NCBI GenBank assembly: GCA_030770545.1
Contig: CM061106.1
Span: 1,932,001-1,996,000 of the forward strand
Reading direction: 5' to 3'
Length of the DNA: 64,000 nucleotides
Source of the DNA: Macropodus opercularis
Lineage: Eukaryota; Chordata; Actinopteri; Anabantiformes; Osphronemidae
The notes beneath the pieces were generated by a model, which saw only the letters and a program-made list of their open reading frames with translations, did no database searches and was not told the origin of the DNA. A program made the position numbers and the translations under genes. Positions 55,385 to 64,000 of the stretch are shown one piece after another (position 1 is the stretch's first letter; each line of letters opens with the position of its first letter).

Positions 55385-55560
55385 TCCGAGTCCTTAGTGA
55401 AGAACGTGTAGAGTAATGTACAAAGTCAGAAAACTCCTTCCAACCAGTCGTTCACGTTGAATAATAAACTCAATTCTACACTTTCGCCGTCTCGCTGCCT
55501 ATTGTTTCCCGTCTTGGCGGTAGTTCCTTAAAGGTACGATGTCGCTGGCTGATGACGTCA
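55385..55560 (-). promoter_or_regulatory. Putative promoter and non-coding first exon, with full CRE
   Basis: On the minus strand a perfect CRE palindrome TGACGTCA (55553-55560) and a CpG-richer stretch precede a possible 5' exon without ATG, ending CGGA before a GTAAGT donor at 55384-55379. This could be the transcription start of the zinc-finger gene at 51171-53035. Splicing to the acceptor at 53050 is inferred. Confidence 0.45.
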
Positions 55561-56089
55561 CGTGTACGCCTTCGTAATCCGGCGAGCACTGCCAATAGAC
55601 ATAGAGTTTCAAGAAATACTGGAAAATACGAGGAACTACTGTATAAGGAAAACAACAAAAAAGCTTTGTTAAAAATCAAATCTTCTCTAATGTGATGACT
55701 AATAGTTGTTTAACTCCAGCAGGTTCCTCTGAACATAAACTGAATATGAACATGTTCTTCTGAACATGGCTTCTCCTGCAGAGCTTCCTCTCACATAGCT
55801 GAGCCACGTTTGGTTTGAGGGAGGAAGTAGTTGAGACTCTCAGTGAGGCCTGAAGATGATCATCATTGAGTCTGGATGTGAAATGGAATTTCACCTTCTT
55901 TTCAGCATTTTTTACAATAGAAAACTCAGCTATGTGTTTGTTATGTTCAGGTGTAGTAGTTTCAATGTGTTTATTTGTTGTGTGTTATGTGTGAAAGTGA
56001 AGGTTTTTGGCACCGTGCTGGGTGTGGGAGAGACTCTCACAGTGTACAGCCTTGTTTGTTCCAACGGGACATGAAGCTGCTGCTTCTTT
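55561..56089. other. No gene recognised
   Basis: AT-rich. The open frame at 55856-56074 has no domain. Confidence 0.4.
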
Positions 56090-56660
56090 CTTTCTCATCA
56101 GCAGGGACTTTAATCTCACCTCACTCTCCCCTGTTCTCCCCACTTTTACCCAGTACCTGAAATGTCACACGAGGGAAAACAAGACGCTGGACTTTGCTGT
56201 ATGCAAATGTGAAGGACTCAACCCACCACTCGGCTGCGTTGATCACAACCTAGTGCATCTGCTCCCTGAACACACCCAGGGTGAGAAGAGCCTGAAGAAG
56301 AAGTCAGTGAAAGACTGAGACACTGTTTCCAGACCACGGACTGGGAGACGCTCTGCAGCTTTCATGGAGAAGATCAACAACCTGAGCCACTGCATCACAG
56401 ACCACATCAGCTTCTGTGTAGAGAACATGGTACCGACCTGAACGCTGCGGTGCTTCTCTAACAACAAGCCCTGGGTGACCCCTGAACTCAGGGACAGAGA
56501 GGAGCAGAGGAGAGTTCAACACAAACTCAAATACAAGATCAGGCCAAGAACAGCTACAGGAGGAAGCTGGAGCAGAACAAGGTCAGAGATGTGTGGAGAG
56601 GCCTGAAGAGCATCTCTGGCCACGGACAGAGCAGAGGAGCAGGGACGACTGGTGAGGACC
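56090..56660 (+). pseudogene. LINE endonuclease-linker remnant
   Basis: Plus-strand frames give SRDFNLTSLSPVLPTFTQYL, then CHTRENKTLDFAVCKC and CVDHNLVHLLPEHT, the C-terminal part of a LINE endonuclease. In another frame NNKPWVTPELRDREEQRRVQ and SYRRKLEQNKVRDVWRGLKS follow. It is frameshifted and lacks both ends. Confidence 0.8.
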
Positions 56661-57139
56661 AGAACCGGCCAACGAGTTAAACCTGTTCTGTTCTTTAAAC
56701 TGCTGTTGCCTCAGCTCTAGTGTTTGTTCTTTATGGACACTTTTATTTTGAAAAACTTTAAATACAAGATTTGAATACAAGATAAATATTTTTTTCAAAA
56801 ACAATCAGGTTTATGGATATTAAATGAGGAGGTTTCAAAGCATATAGAATATGTTCTAGGAATAAAATATTTATTAGAAAACACTGAGAAGCTGTAAGTG
56901 CAGGGAGCTTAGGAAACCAGCAGGTGTGTGACTCTGGAGGACCAGGCTTTACCACCCGTGGTCTAGAACCGTGTTCTACCATGATTTGCTTTTTCCTGCA
57001 TAATATCTATGAGACCAAAACACATTTTTCTCTCTGACTATGAAAACTGTTCCACTCTTCTGTTTGGTAGTAGTTGTAATAGTTCTACTCCGTTCACCAT
57101 AATAAATATTCATTCATTCATTCATTCATCTTCTACTGT

Positions 57140-57403
57140 TTCTTCCCCTCAGGGGTCGTGGGTGTGCTGGAGCCTGTCCCGTGTACAGATCGCAGGGCCT
57201 CACATAGAGACACACACTCACGCAATTTTTTCGCATTTTCTCCAATTGACCTAACTGCATGTCTTTGGACTGTGGGAGGAAACCAGAGACCCCGGAGAAA
57301 ACCCACTCAGTCATGGGGAGAACATGCAAACTCCACACAGAAAGGCCCACGGTCGCCTCCGGGAATCGAACCTGGGACCTTCTCACCGTGAGGCGACAAT
57401 GCT
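57140..57403 (-). mobile_element. tRNA-derived SINE, full length
   Basis: The minus strand has the tRNA-like head (CGCCTCACGGTGAGAAGGTC, then GGTTCGATTCCCGG) that is missing from the copies at 32.3 and 35.2 kb, then the same body and a GAAT tail at 57110-57127. Confidence 0.85.
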
Positions 57404-57452
57404 CATAATAAATATAAAGAATACATTTCTCCGTTACTAAGCACTGCTCCAG

Positions 57453-58061
57453 ATGTCAGAAGAGCCTAATGAGCCACCACAGGCTCCACTTCACCCGTGG
57501 GAGGGGCCATCTGCTCCATGGTGGAGGGGGCATGTTGGCTTTGCAGGGCCATTCATCAGCTCAGTGGTCCTGGTTGCAGTGGATGCTCACTCAAAGTGGC
57601 CAGAGGTGATACTGATGAAGTCGACCACCTCAGAAAAGACAGTGGCTGCTCTTAGGTCCATCTTTTACAGGAACAACGTGTCTGAACAAACTGTGAGTGA
57701 CAATGGACGACACTTCATGTTGGAGGAGTTTACTTCCTTTATGCCTCAAAACCGTATCAAACATTTCAGGTCTGCACCCATCACCCAGCAACCAACGGGT
57801 TGGTGAGAGGTTAGTTCAAACCTTTCAGACTCCATTAAGGCTGTGGACAAGGCTCACATGTCCCTCCAACACAAGGTGGACAGTTTCCTTATCCGCTACA
57901 GGAAAGCAGGACATGCTGCCACCAACCAAACGCCTGCAATGTTGTTTCTGCATCCAAACCTCAGGTCTCACGTTGATCTTCTGAAACCACATTTGCTGAG
58001 GGAGGTTCACAACAAACAGTTGATCCAGAGAGATGTTAGACACAACAGAACTAATGACTAG
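57453..58061 (+). pseudogene. Gypsy integrase remnant
   Basis: The plus strand keeps a longer piece than its inverted partner. It reads VAVDAHSKWPEVILMKSTTS, EQTVSDNGRHFMLEEFTSFM and IKHFRSAPITQQPTGW. Past a one-base shift near 57800 come TPAMLFLHPNLRSHVDLLKP and RREVHNKQ-like C-terminal sequence. The first aspartate (AVDAHS) and second aspartate (SDNG) of the DDE triad are present, but the frame is broken. It ends about 75 bp before the tRNA-Leu gene. Confidence 0.82.
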
Positions 58062-58134
58062 GACATGGTCAGAGTTATATGATTTAGTGATGTGTAGAAT
58101 AACCTGTGCTGTCTGAAAAATGTAAAGAGATTCT

Positions 58135-58216
58135 ACCAGGATGGCCGAGTGGTGAAGGCGTTGGACTTAAGATCCAATGGACGTTAGTCCTCGTGGGTTC
58201 GATCCCTACTCCTGGT
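58135..58216 (+). tRNA. tRNA-Leu-TAA: tRNA-Leu (TAA)
   Basis: Same 82-nt sequence as 34443-34524 except for one C-to-T change in the T stem that leaves a G-T wobble pair. Anticodon TAA, intact acceptor stem, A and B boxes. Confidence 0.92.
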
Positions 58217-58929
58217 AATGTTTCCATTCAAAGTTGTGTTTAATTAATGACTCAACTGGGATTTGTTGGTTTTCTATATAGTTGAATTCTGTATAGTCTT
58301 AAACCTTGTAATGTGCCATTATTCAGTTGACTCTATATAAATGAACTGAATTGAATTGAACCATCTGAAGACACACACCACAGGACAACTCAGCTGGGTT
58401 TCCATGGTAACCATCAGTGACCTCTGACCTTTATGTTAAAGTGAAGCAGGTTGGAGCCATTTGACAGAATATTTGTGAGTAAATATCCAGCTTGTTATCA
58501 GTGAGGAAGTAAACAGGTCAATACTTAGAGCCAACGTTTGTAAAGCCAGGACACGTCCACTGCTCTAAACACAACATTGACTAAGTTAATTATTCTCTAA
58601 GGCTTTTTGTTGATCAGTCAACAACGAATGAGGCTCATTTCATAGGACGATCATTTATTATAGTCAGTTTTGCTGAGATCATTTGAGTCAGACATAGTTT
58701 GTGCAGTGACTTTCATTGTGTGGATGGATTGTTTGTTCCTAATACATGTTCAATTTTTAGCAACACCTGAAATGTGGTAATAATGTAGATATTAAACCTG
58801 CTAATTCTAAAACAGTTAATTGTGCAGAGACATTCTGAATTAGTCGTGAATGACTCTTTGTTGTTATTCAAGGGTAAGTTCAGCCGTTCCTCGATGCAGA
58901 GCCTACAGCTGATAATGATACTGCAACTG

Positions 58930-59488
58930 TTATAAAACGCACTCAACTCACTAAACTAAAGTACCAGGGGTAGGAGCGCCCGAGTCCCTGGTACTACCTT
59001 CTGTCACCACTGGGTGACGCCAAAACTAACTAAAGGGGGGAGCTCAACCAACCTAATCCCCTGATCACAAGACTCGAAATACAAAAGGGCTGCTCAACCT
59101 AGAGTCTATGCCCACTCTAACAAACTAACGACCCAGAGACACAGGTGGACGATGAACTAATATTTTAATAAACGGGAAACAAACATGAACGTGACGCTGC
59201 AAACTTTAACACTGAACAAACTGTACAAAGCAAGATCAAAATATTAAATAACGAATAACAAGATACAGATACCAAGAAACACATACTAAGTTCAGATAAC
59301 GAGTAACACTTACTAGTACACATACCAAATCCAAAATGACACTAATACAAACGCAGTAACACTAATAATCCGAACACTACGAGCGAGATAACAAGTAACA
59401 AATACTTAGAGTACGGTAACACATACTAATCAAACAAGTAACACTTTCTAACCAGCCAGCAACGAGAAAGACAAACAGACGAACTTAA
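58930..59488. other. A-rich unclassified sequence around the piggyBac insertion
   Basis: Rich in AGTAACAC- and TAACACATAC-like words. The inverted-duplication similarity stops just before it. It continues after the piggyBac element at 62268-62415. It may be a further LTR or repeat, but no ends could be proven. Confidence 0.4.
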
Positions 59489-60311
59489 CCCTCTGGTGAC
59501 TATGTGGCCATTTTTGGCCACTTCACTTGTTCTTTTTTTGACCATTTCACCTGTGTTATTGCCAACTGAATGAAATTCACCAAGGTTGTGGACTTTTATC
59601 ATATATTTAAATTTGTAGCTTCAGATTTTTAAATATATCAATAATAAACATTATAAATCAAAAACTACCTTTTGTATCTATCGTGGCCATTTTTGGCCAA
59701 TTGACTCCCATTCAAACTACATTTTTTAATTCCTTGTTATTTACAGTATAAAATTAATCAATTTAGGTAAAAGTGGTTTCGTTCTAACATTAACACTTAA
59801 AAACAGTTTTGTACAAAATTATATATTTTGCCTAATTTTGGTGAATGGAGCAATAAATTGGAGTTTTCTTCATTTCCAATGGGTCTGTTTGATGCCTTTC
59901 TGCAGCCAATGCAGCCAGTCAATGGCTGTGATCATATGTCAGATAATGACTTGAGTTTGTGCGTGAAAACAATGTCCCCAATGTGTGAAATTTCAACATT
60001 AATATGTATTTGCAAGACAGATGATCATATATTCAACTATAGTCACACTATGCTGGTGCAGGGTTTTGAGCTCTGAGCTTCTCAGTCAAACCTGACTTGA
60101 TGCACATGATGAAAGCATCTGTAGCTTTGTTGGTTTCATGACCAATGCCAGACACAAAAACACCAAAAAGCCCGTCACCCCTCAATGTCAACATATATAG
60201 GGATCAAACATGTCCCTGCCAGAAAAACAAAACAACTCTGTGGCACAGTTTATAAATGTATGCAGGTGCATTCAAGCCCAACAGCTCCCAGGTCATTTGT
60301 GCTCTGGAAAG

Positions 60312-60839
60312 ATGGCAAGAAGGATGCATTCACTGGCTGAGGCGCTTGACTATGTGATGCTCTGTGAGAGCGAAGATGAGGAGAAATCTGCTGCTTCTTC
60401 AGATGATAAGGTCGACCGTTCAAAACATGAACCTGGACCCTGGCGCTTTTCTATCATCTCCTGGATGTCTCTGCATACAGTGCCTTCATCTTGTGGAAAT
60501 CAGTCCATCCTGAGTGGGAGTCCTCAAAATCCTACCAAAGGAGGGCGTTCCTGGAAGAGCTGGGCCACACACTGGGGACCCGCACACAAGGCGGCCTTGT
60601 CCCCCACGTTCATCAGGTGCTGCTGCCATTGTTGCCACAATACAGCAGTGCAAATCAGGGCCCATGTTGCTGAGTTACAGCACTATGAGTCAGGGCATCT
60701 TCCACAGCCCTCAAGCAAACTGAGGAGAAGGTGTGAACTGTGCAGCCATAGGAAGAGGACAACAACCACATGCTCCAGCTGTGGAAAGGTTGTCTGCAAA
60801 GACCACTGCACTGTTGTTTGCACATCCTGCTGCTGTTAA
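60312..60839 (+). pseudogene. piggyBac transposase with DDD core deleted
   Basis: From ATG 60312 the frame gives an acidic N-terminus (MARRMHSLAEALDYVML, then CESEDEEKSAASSDD) of PGBD-type transposases. Near 60415-60440 it jumps directly to the C-terminal helices, read in the next frame (FYHLLDVSAYSAFILW, then HPEWESSKSYQRRAFLEEL). The first frame resumes with the C-terminal cysteine-rich zinc domain (RRRCELCSHRKRTTTTCSSC, then CKDHCTVVC). Family transposases are about 550-600 residues; here the catalytic aspartate core is gone. The product cannot cut DNA, but the zinc domain is intact. Confidence 0.85.
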
Positions 60840-61085
60840 ACAATTAAAAATTAATTAATACCTCATGGTCAATACAAGAACTGGTTCTAGTTAACATATT
60901 TATGCAGTCAAAGTAGTAAAACACATAAAAAAACAAGAAGTTCAAACAGTTCATTTTTATTGTGGCCATTTTTGGCCACGAACATAACAAAAGAGAGTTT
61001 TTTGTATTTTGCTTTCCCTGCAAAAAAATAACAATGCATAAAAATTTATGTTTGTGTTAATTTGTTGCATATGTGGTATGACTGC

Positions 61086-61992
61086 TGTTGGGGTCACAGA
61101 TGCTCCATGCAGACCCTCGACAGAACAAAGGGCCAGGACTAAGGCCTACATGTAAACTTGTAACTCTCCTGCGCTCCCCTTCTCCTCATCCTGTCCGGGA
61201 ACATGGCGGAGGGAAACCGCTTCAGCAACCGGTAGCCGTCCCCCAATGAATGAGCCTGATCGCGCTCTGCTCAGAGGATCCACCGGCATCGCAGCTGCTC
61301 ACCGGCACCGCTGCCACGGATTTACATCGAAGCCGCCGAGACGATCGCCACGATCAGCTGGTCAGCGAACGGAACCTCACTGACGGAGAACCGGACCGCC
61401 GCGATAAGACGCTAGCACATCTGGTCTACGCCATTTTGATTACCTGAGGCTTTTACTCTCTCTCTCTCTCCTCCTCTCTCTCTCTCTCTTGCACACACAT
61501 GCCATCACACACACACACCCAGGCACACACATAGACACACATCCACTTAGCCACATACACACACACACACTAGAATAGTGATCCTTTTGTTTGTTTTATT
61601 AATTATTAAGCTATGATGTATTTCTTGTTTGAATAATTGTTGATCATAATCATCATTGTTTAGATAATAAAGTTGTCATAGTTTAATTAGTCGTTGTCTG
61701 TGATTATCGGTATATGGTTTGCAACACTAGCTGGGCTCACAGCTGTGGCTCGGAGTTCGCCCTTCGCCGCTAAATTAACTAATATTATTTAATATTGGGT
61801 AATTAGTAATACTTTTAATTGAGACTGTGCTTTATTTACGACCTGGTTATTAGTCCCTGGTAATCAGGGTGGTGCCTCGTTAATCCTTTGATAGTTCGCT
61901 ATCTAATCTTAATTTATCAATGATAAATTTAGCTAATAACCAAGATTGGTAAATAGATATTATCATAATTTATGCTCCTTTGTCCCTCAACA
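61086..61992. mobile_element. Solo LTR nested in the piggyBac element
   Basis: 907 bp starting TGTTGGGG and ending CCCTCAACA, with a 4-bp target duplication CTGC at 61082-61085 and 61993-61996. It contains CT- and CA-rich microsatellites (61450-61570) and an AATAAA at about 61664. No internal region remains, so it arose by LTR-LTR recombination. The 4-bp duplication suits a Gypsy-type element, but the family is not identified. Confidence 0.8.
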
Positions 61993-62429
61993 CTGCCCTG
62001 TATGACACAAAAATCACCTTGGCACCGAGAATATAGTAGATTTTAATTGTTTTATTTTTTTCATAGTGTCTATTTTGCAAAGAAATTGGCATTTAAATGG
62101 TTAAATAAAAACAAATAAAAAAATTATATTTTATACTCAATACAAGGACTGGTTCTAGTCAACATATTTATGCAGTGAAAGTATCAAAAAACCTTAAAAA
62201 TCTAAGGAATTATAGCTCAAACTCATTGTGTTTTTACAGGGTAGTAAAAACGAACAAAACCAGAGGGTTAAATACAAACTAAACAGGAAATTATCAACAG
62301 GTGAAAACAATAACGAACACAACAAGGAAGAGAACACAGAAACCAACGAAGAAGAATGGGGAACAAGAGCACCCCCCAGGGGTTGGAGGGCTGAACTGTT
62401 ACAATATCCAGCAGTACAGCATGAACAGT

Positions 62430-62830
62430 TTCACACTAGAGATTAACCTTAGTTGTGGAAAAGCTGTTGAGAAAGTTTTGCCTTAAATCAAAGTAACACA
62501 TCTTCACATAACAAAACCTTTATTATTTGTAGCATTTGGAAACATTTTCACCAGTTGTTACTGCGTTTTGATAGCGTTTTGTAAAAATCTGTAGAAACCT
62601 ATAAACACTTTGTAGAAAACTGTGGCAGAACATCAACAAGGTGTTGATGCTGGAGAAGCATGAGCATGTTGTGAAAGCTTTCCCAGCACATGGACGTCTT
62701 TAAACATGGCCTAGTTATTGTTTAGCAGCAGGTTTCTCTACCTTCTGTCTAAAACTTTACTAAGCCGGCTCATTGGAGATAAACTGCACCTGGAAAACAG
62801 ATCAGAGCAGGAGCCAGAGACAAAACATTG
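62430..62830 (+). pseudogene. Third zinc-finger gene 3'-end remnant
   Basis: A degenerate finger (LSCGKAVEKVL) and stop are followed by the same 3' UTR as at 50520-51000 and 5992-6240, including the CATGTTGTGAAAGCTTTCCC block that is also present at 50.6 kb. No complete finger remains. Confidence 0.7.
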
Positions 62831-63703
62831 TGATTGTTGACTCCTGACTTGTGACACAGACTTTATTTTTTATTTTGTTTATTCTTATTTATCCTAGGCA
62901 TGCTCTATGTCAATTCTCATTTAAGACACTCAAAGATTGACAAAGAAGAAACAAAAATGTTCTTCCTAACCAAAAGTTGAATCCCATGGTGCCCATGATT
63001 CTAATATAATTTTTTCCCTTTAGCATGTCTGACTAATGGCTCAAACCATGTGTCAAAAGGGAGGAGGTATCAAGGTTTGGGGATTTTTTTGTTTTTCAGG
63101 GGTTTTAAGATGAATTGAAAATTGAAAAAAAAAAGGAAGGAATAAAGGGGAACATGAAATTTTGAATTGAAAGCAGTGAACAGTTTTAAATATTGTCACT
63201 GTTCATTTAGACTTGACATAATCAAAAGCAAATCAGTTGGACTTAACCTGATAAATACCATATCAACATCTAACCAGGGCTGAAGTTTAAGTGCAGAGTA
63301 TGTAATTAGATGAGAAATAAATTATTAGATCCCTCAAATGATTGGTTATGAACACAACCACATGTATGTGATGTTTTATTTGATTCACAGTTGACTTGCC
63401 AAAGACTCAAACCAGCAAGAGATATTCAGATTTTTTTTCAGTTCTTTTGAAAATCAGCAACTCTCAAATTTATGTAGAAGATTTTTCCACAGCACAACAA
63501 AAACAACAGTCGTCTTCATGATCACAACAAGCTTCTGGCTGATCTGATGCTGACTGTTCTCTCTGTCTCTGTCTTTCTGTCACAGCTTCACTGAGAAGGT
63601 TGGAGCTTTACAGGAAACACTGGATCTCTGCTGTGACACTAACTGAGTTAACAAGACTGATGAAAGCAGCACAGACTGACTCCAACCTCTACTGACCTCA
63701 GAG
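62831..63703. other. No gene recognised; 3' flank of an NLR gene
   Basis: Probably includes the 3' UTR of the minus-strand NLR whose last exon is at 63704-63863. Confidence 0.4.
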
Positions 63704-63863
63704 TCACCTGTTAACAGTTTGAACCAAGTCACGAAGATGCTTCACTGATGAATCCTGCAGGTTGTTGAAGCTCAGGTCCAGTTGTGTCAGATGTGACGGG
63801 TTGGACTTCAGAGCTGAGGCCAGAGAATCACAGCTGATCTCTGACAAACTGCAGCCAATCAAT
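63704..63863 (-). CDS. NLRC3-like NLR, last LRR exon (partial gene)
   Basis: The exon follows an AG acceptor at 63865-63864 and encodes one leucine-rich repeat of the teleost NLR type (LIGCSLSEISCDSLASALKS, then NPSHLTQLDLSFNNLQDSSV), ending QTVNR and TGA at 63706-63704. The rest of the gene lies beyond the right edge of the window. LRRs of this family form the ligand-sensing or autoinhibitory end of cytosolic receptors. Whether an intact NACHT domain lies upstream cannot be seen. Confidence 0.82.
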
Positions 63864-64000
63864 CTGAATAAAGAACCAAAGATAAATCATTAGAAAACAA
63901 AGAGTCAGCTTGAAACCATTCAGTGTCTCATCGTGTGTTTGGAGCTGAAGACGCTTCAGGAAGTAGAAGTTTAGAAACTAGAAGCTCCAAACAGCAGAAC

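Larger units (their letters stand above)
56700..58925. repeat. Inverted duplication block B (partner 33725-35793)
   Basis: Reverse-complement counterpart of 33725-35793, with tRNA-Leu, Gypsy integrase remnant and SINE in the mirrored order. Scattered substitutions and small indels separate the two, and this copy keeps the SINE head and a longer flank. Confidence 0.85.
59489..62267 (+). mobile_element. Internally deleted piggyBac-type DNA transposon
   Basis: The termini CCCTCTGG and CCAGAGGG are exact inverted repeats and are flanked by the piggyBac target duplication TTAA (59485-59488 and 62268-62271). The element is 2779 bp, of which 911 bp are a nested solo LTR with its target duplication. 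It carries only the ends of a transposase gene. The near-palindrome GTGGCCATTTTTGGCCAC occurs at 59504 and 60962, with a one-base variant at 59683. Confidence 0.92.

Noticed and set aside
59828..60076. 82-codon frame in the piggyBac left arm
   Set aside because: It does not match transposase sequence and precedes the recognisable N-terminus, so it is probably non-coding.
58925..62418. 8-bp target duplication AACTGTTA around the A-rich region, as for a hAT element
   Set aside because: The inner ends do not form inverted repeats and the shared word overlaps LTR-like TGTTA ends, so it is probably chance.

Overview
The window is nuclear DNA from a ray-finned, percomorph-like teleost. The grounds are intron-containing genes with GT/AG splice sites, fish-type immune families (NLRC3-like NLR, GIMAP, C-type-lectin-like receptor, C2H2 zinc-finger arrays), nuclear tRNA genes with long variable arms, typical fish SINE and LINE tails, and BEL/Pao, Gypsy, Tc1 and piggyBac elements. 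Species cannot be told from this sequence. Most of the 64 kb is accessory DNA: small immune-type genes, several truncated, set among nested and duplicated repeats.

Layout. 1-4.3 kb: decayed LINE copies, one nested in another, a direct repeat pair and Tc1 remnants. 5.1-6.3 kb: a C2H2 zinc-finger exon (+) with a recent 252-bp internal duplication and a frameshifted end. 8.5-10 kb: a decayed Gypsy 5' half. 11.7-12.8 kb: a dead LINE 3' half. 16.1-18.9 kb (-): a six-exon C-type-lectin-like receptor with a second, phase-compatible N-terminal/transmembrane cassette upstream. 19.3-26.2 kb: a near-intact BEL/Pao retrotransposon with one unbroken polyprotein. 28.2-29.7 kb: an NLRC3-like gene reduced to its N-terminal exons. 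31.8-36.5 kb: SINEs, tRNA-Ser, tRNA-Leu, a Gypsy integrase remnant and a 636-bp perfect direct repeat. 39.2-40.6 kb: WH1-domain exons of the WASP family with no visible remainder. 41.0-42.3 kb: a small non-autonomous Gypsy-type LTR element. 43.7-46.0 kb: a two-exon GIMAP GTPase. 46.6-47.1 kb: a higher-order minisatellite. 50.5-53.0 kb (-): a second zinc-finger gene, an inverted paralogue of the first. 56.1-58.9 kb: a LINE remnant and the inverted partner of the 33.7-35.8 kb block, with its own tRNA-Leu. 59.5-62.3 kb: an internally deleted piggyBac element with intact ends and a solo LTR inside it. 62.4-62.8 kb: a third zinc-finger gene 3' end. 63.7 kb to the edge: the last LRR exon of another NLR (-).

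The host genes do not form a pathway or operon. They look like a lineage-expanded innate-immunity neighbourhood (NLR, GIMAP, lectin receptor, WH1 adaptor-like, zinc-finger repressor-like) shaped by inverted duplication and mobile elements. Exon models are read directly from the sequence by matching splice sites and phase; family names are from recognition of sequence patterns, and no database search was run. Identity statements are by-eye comparisons.
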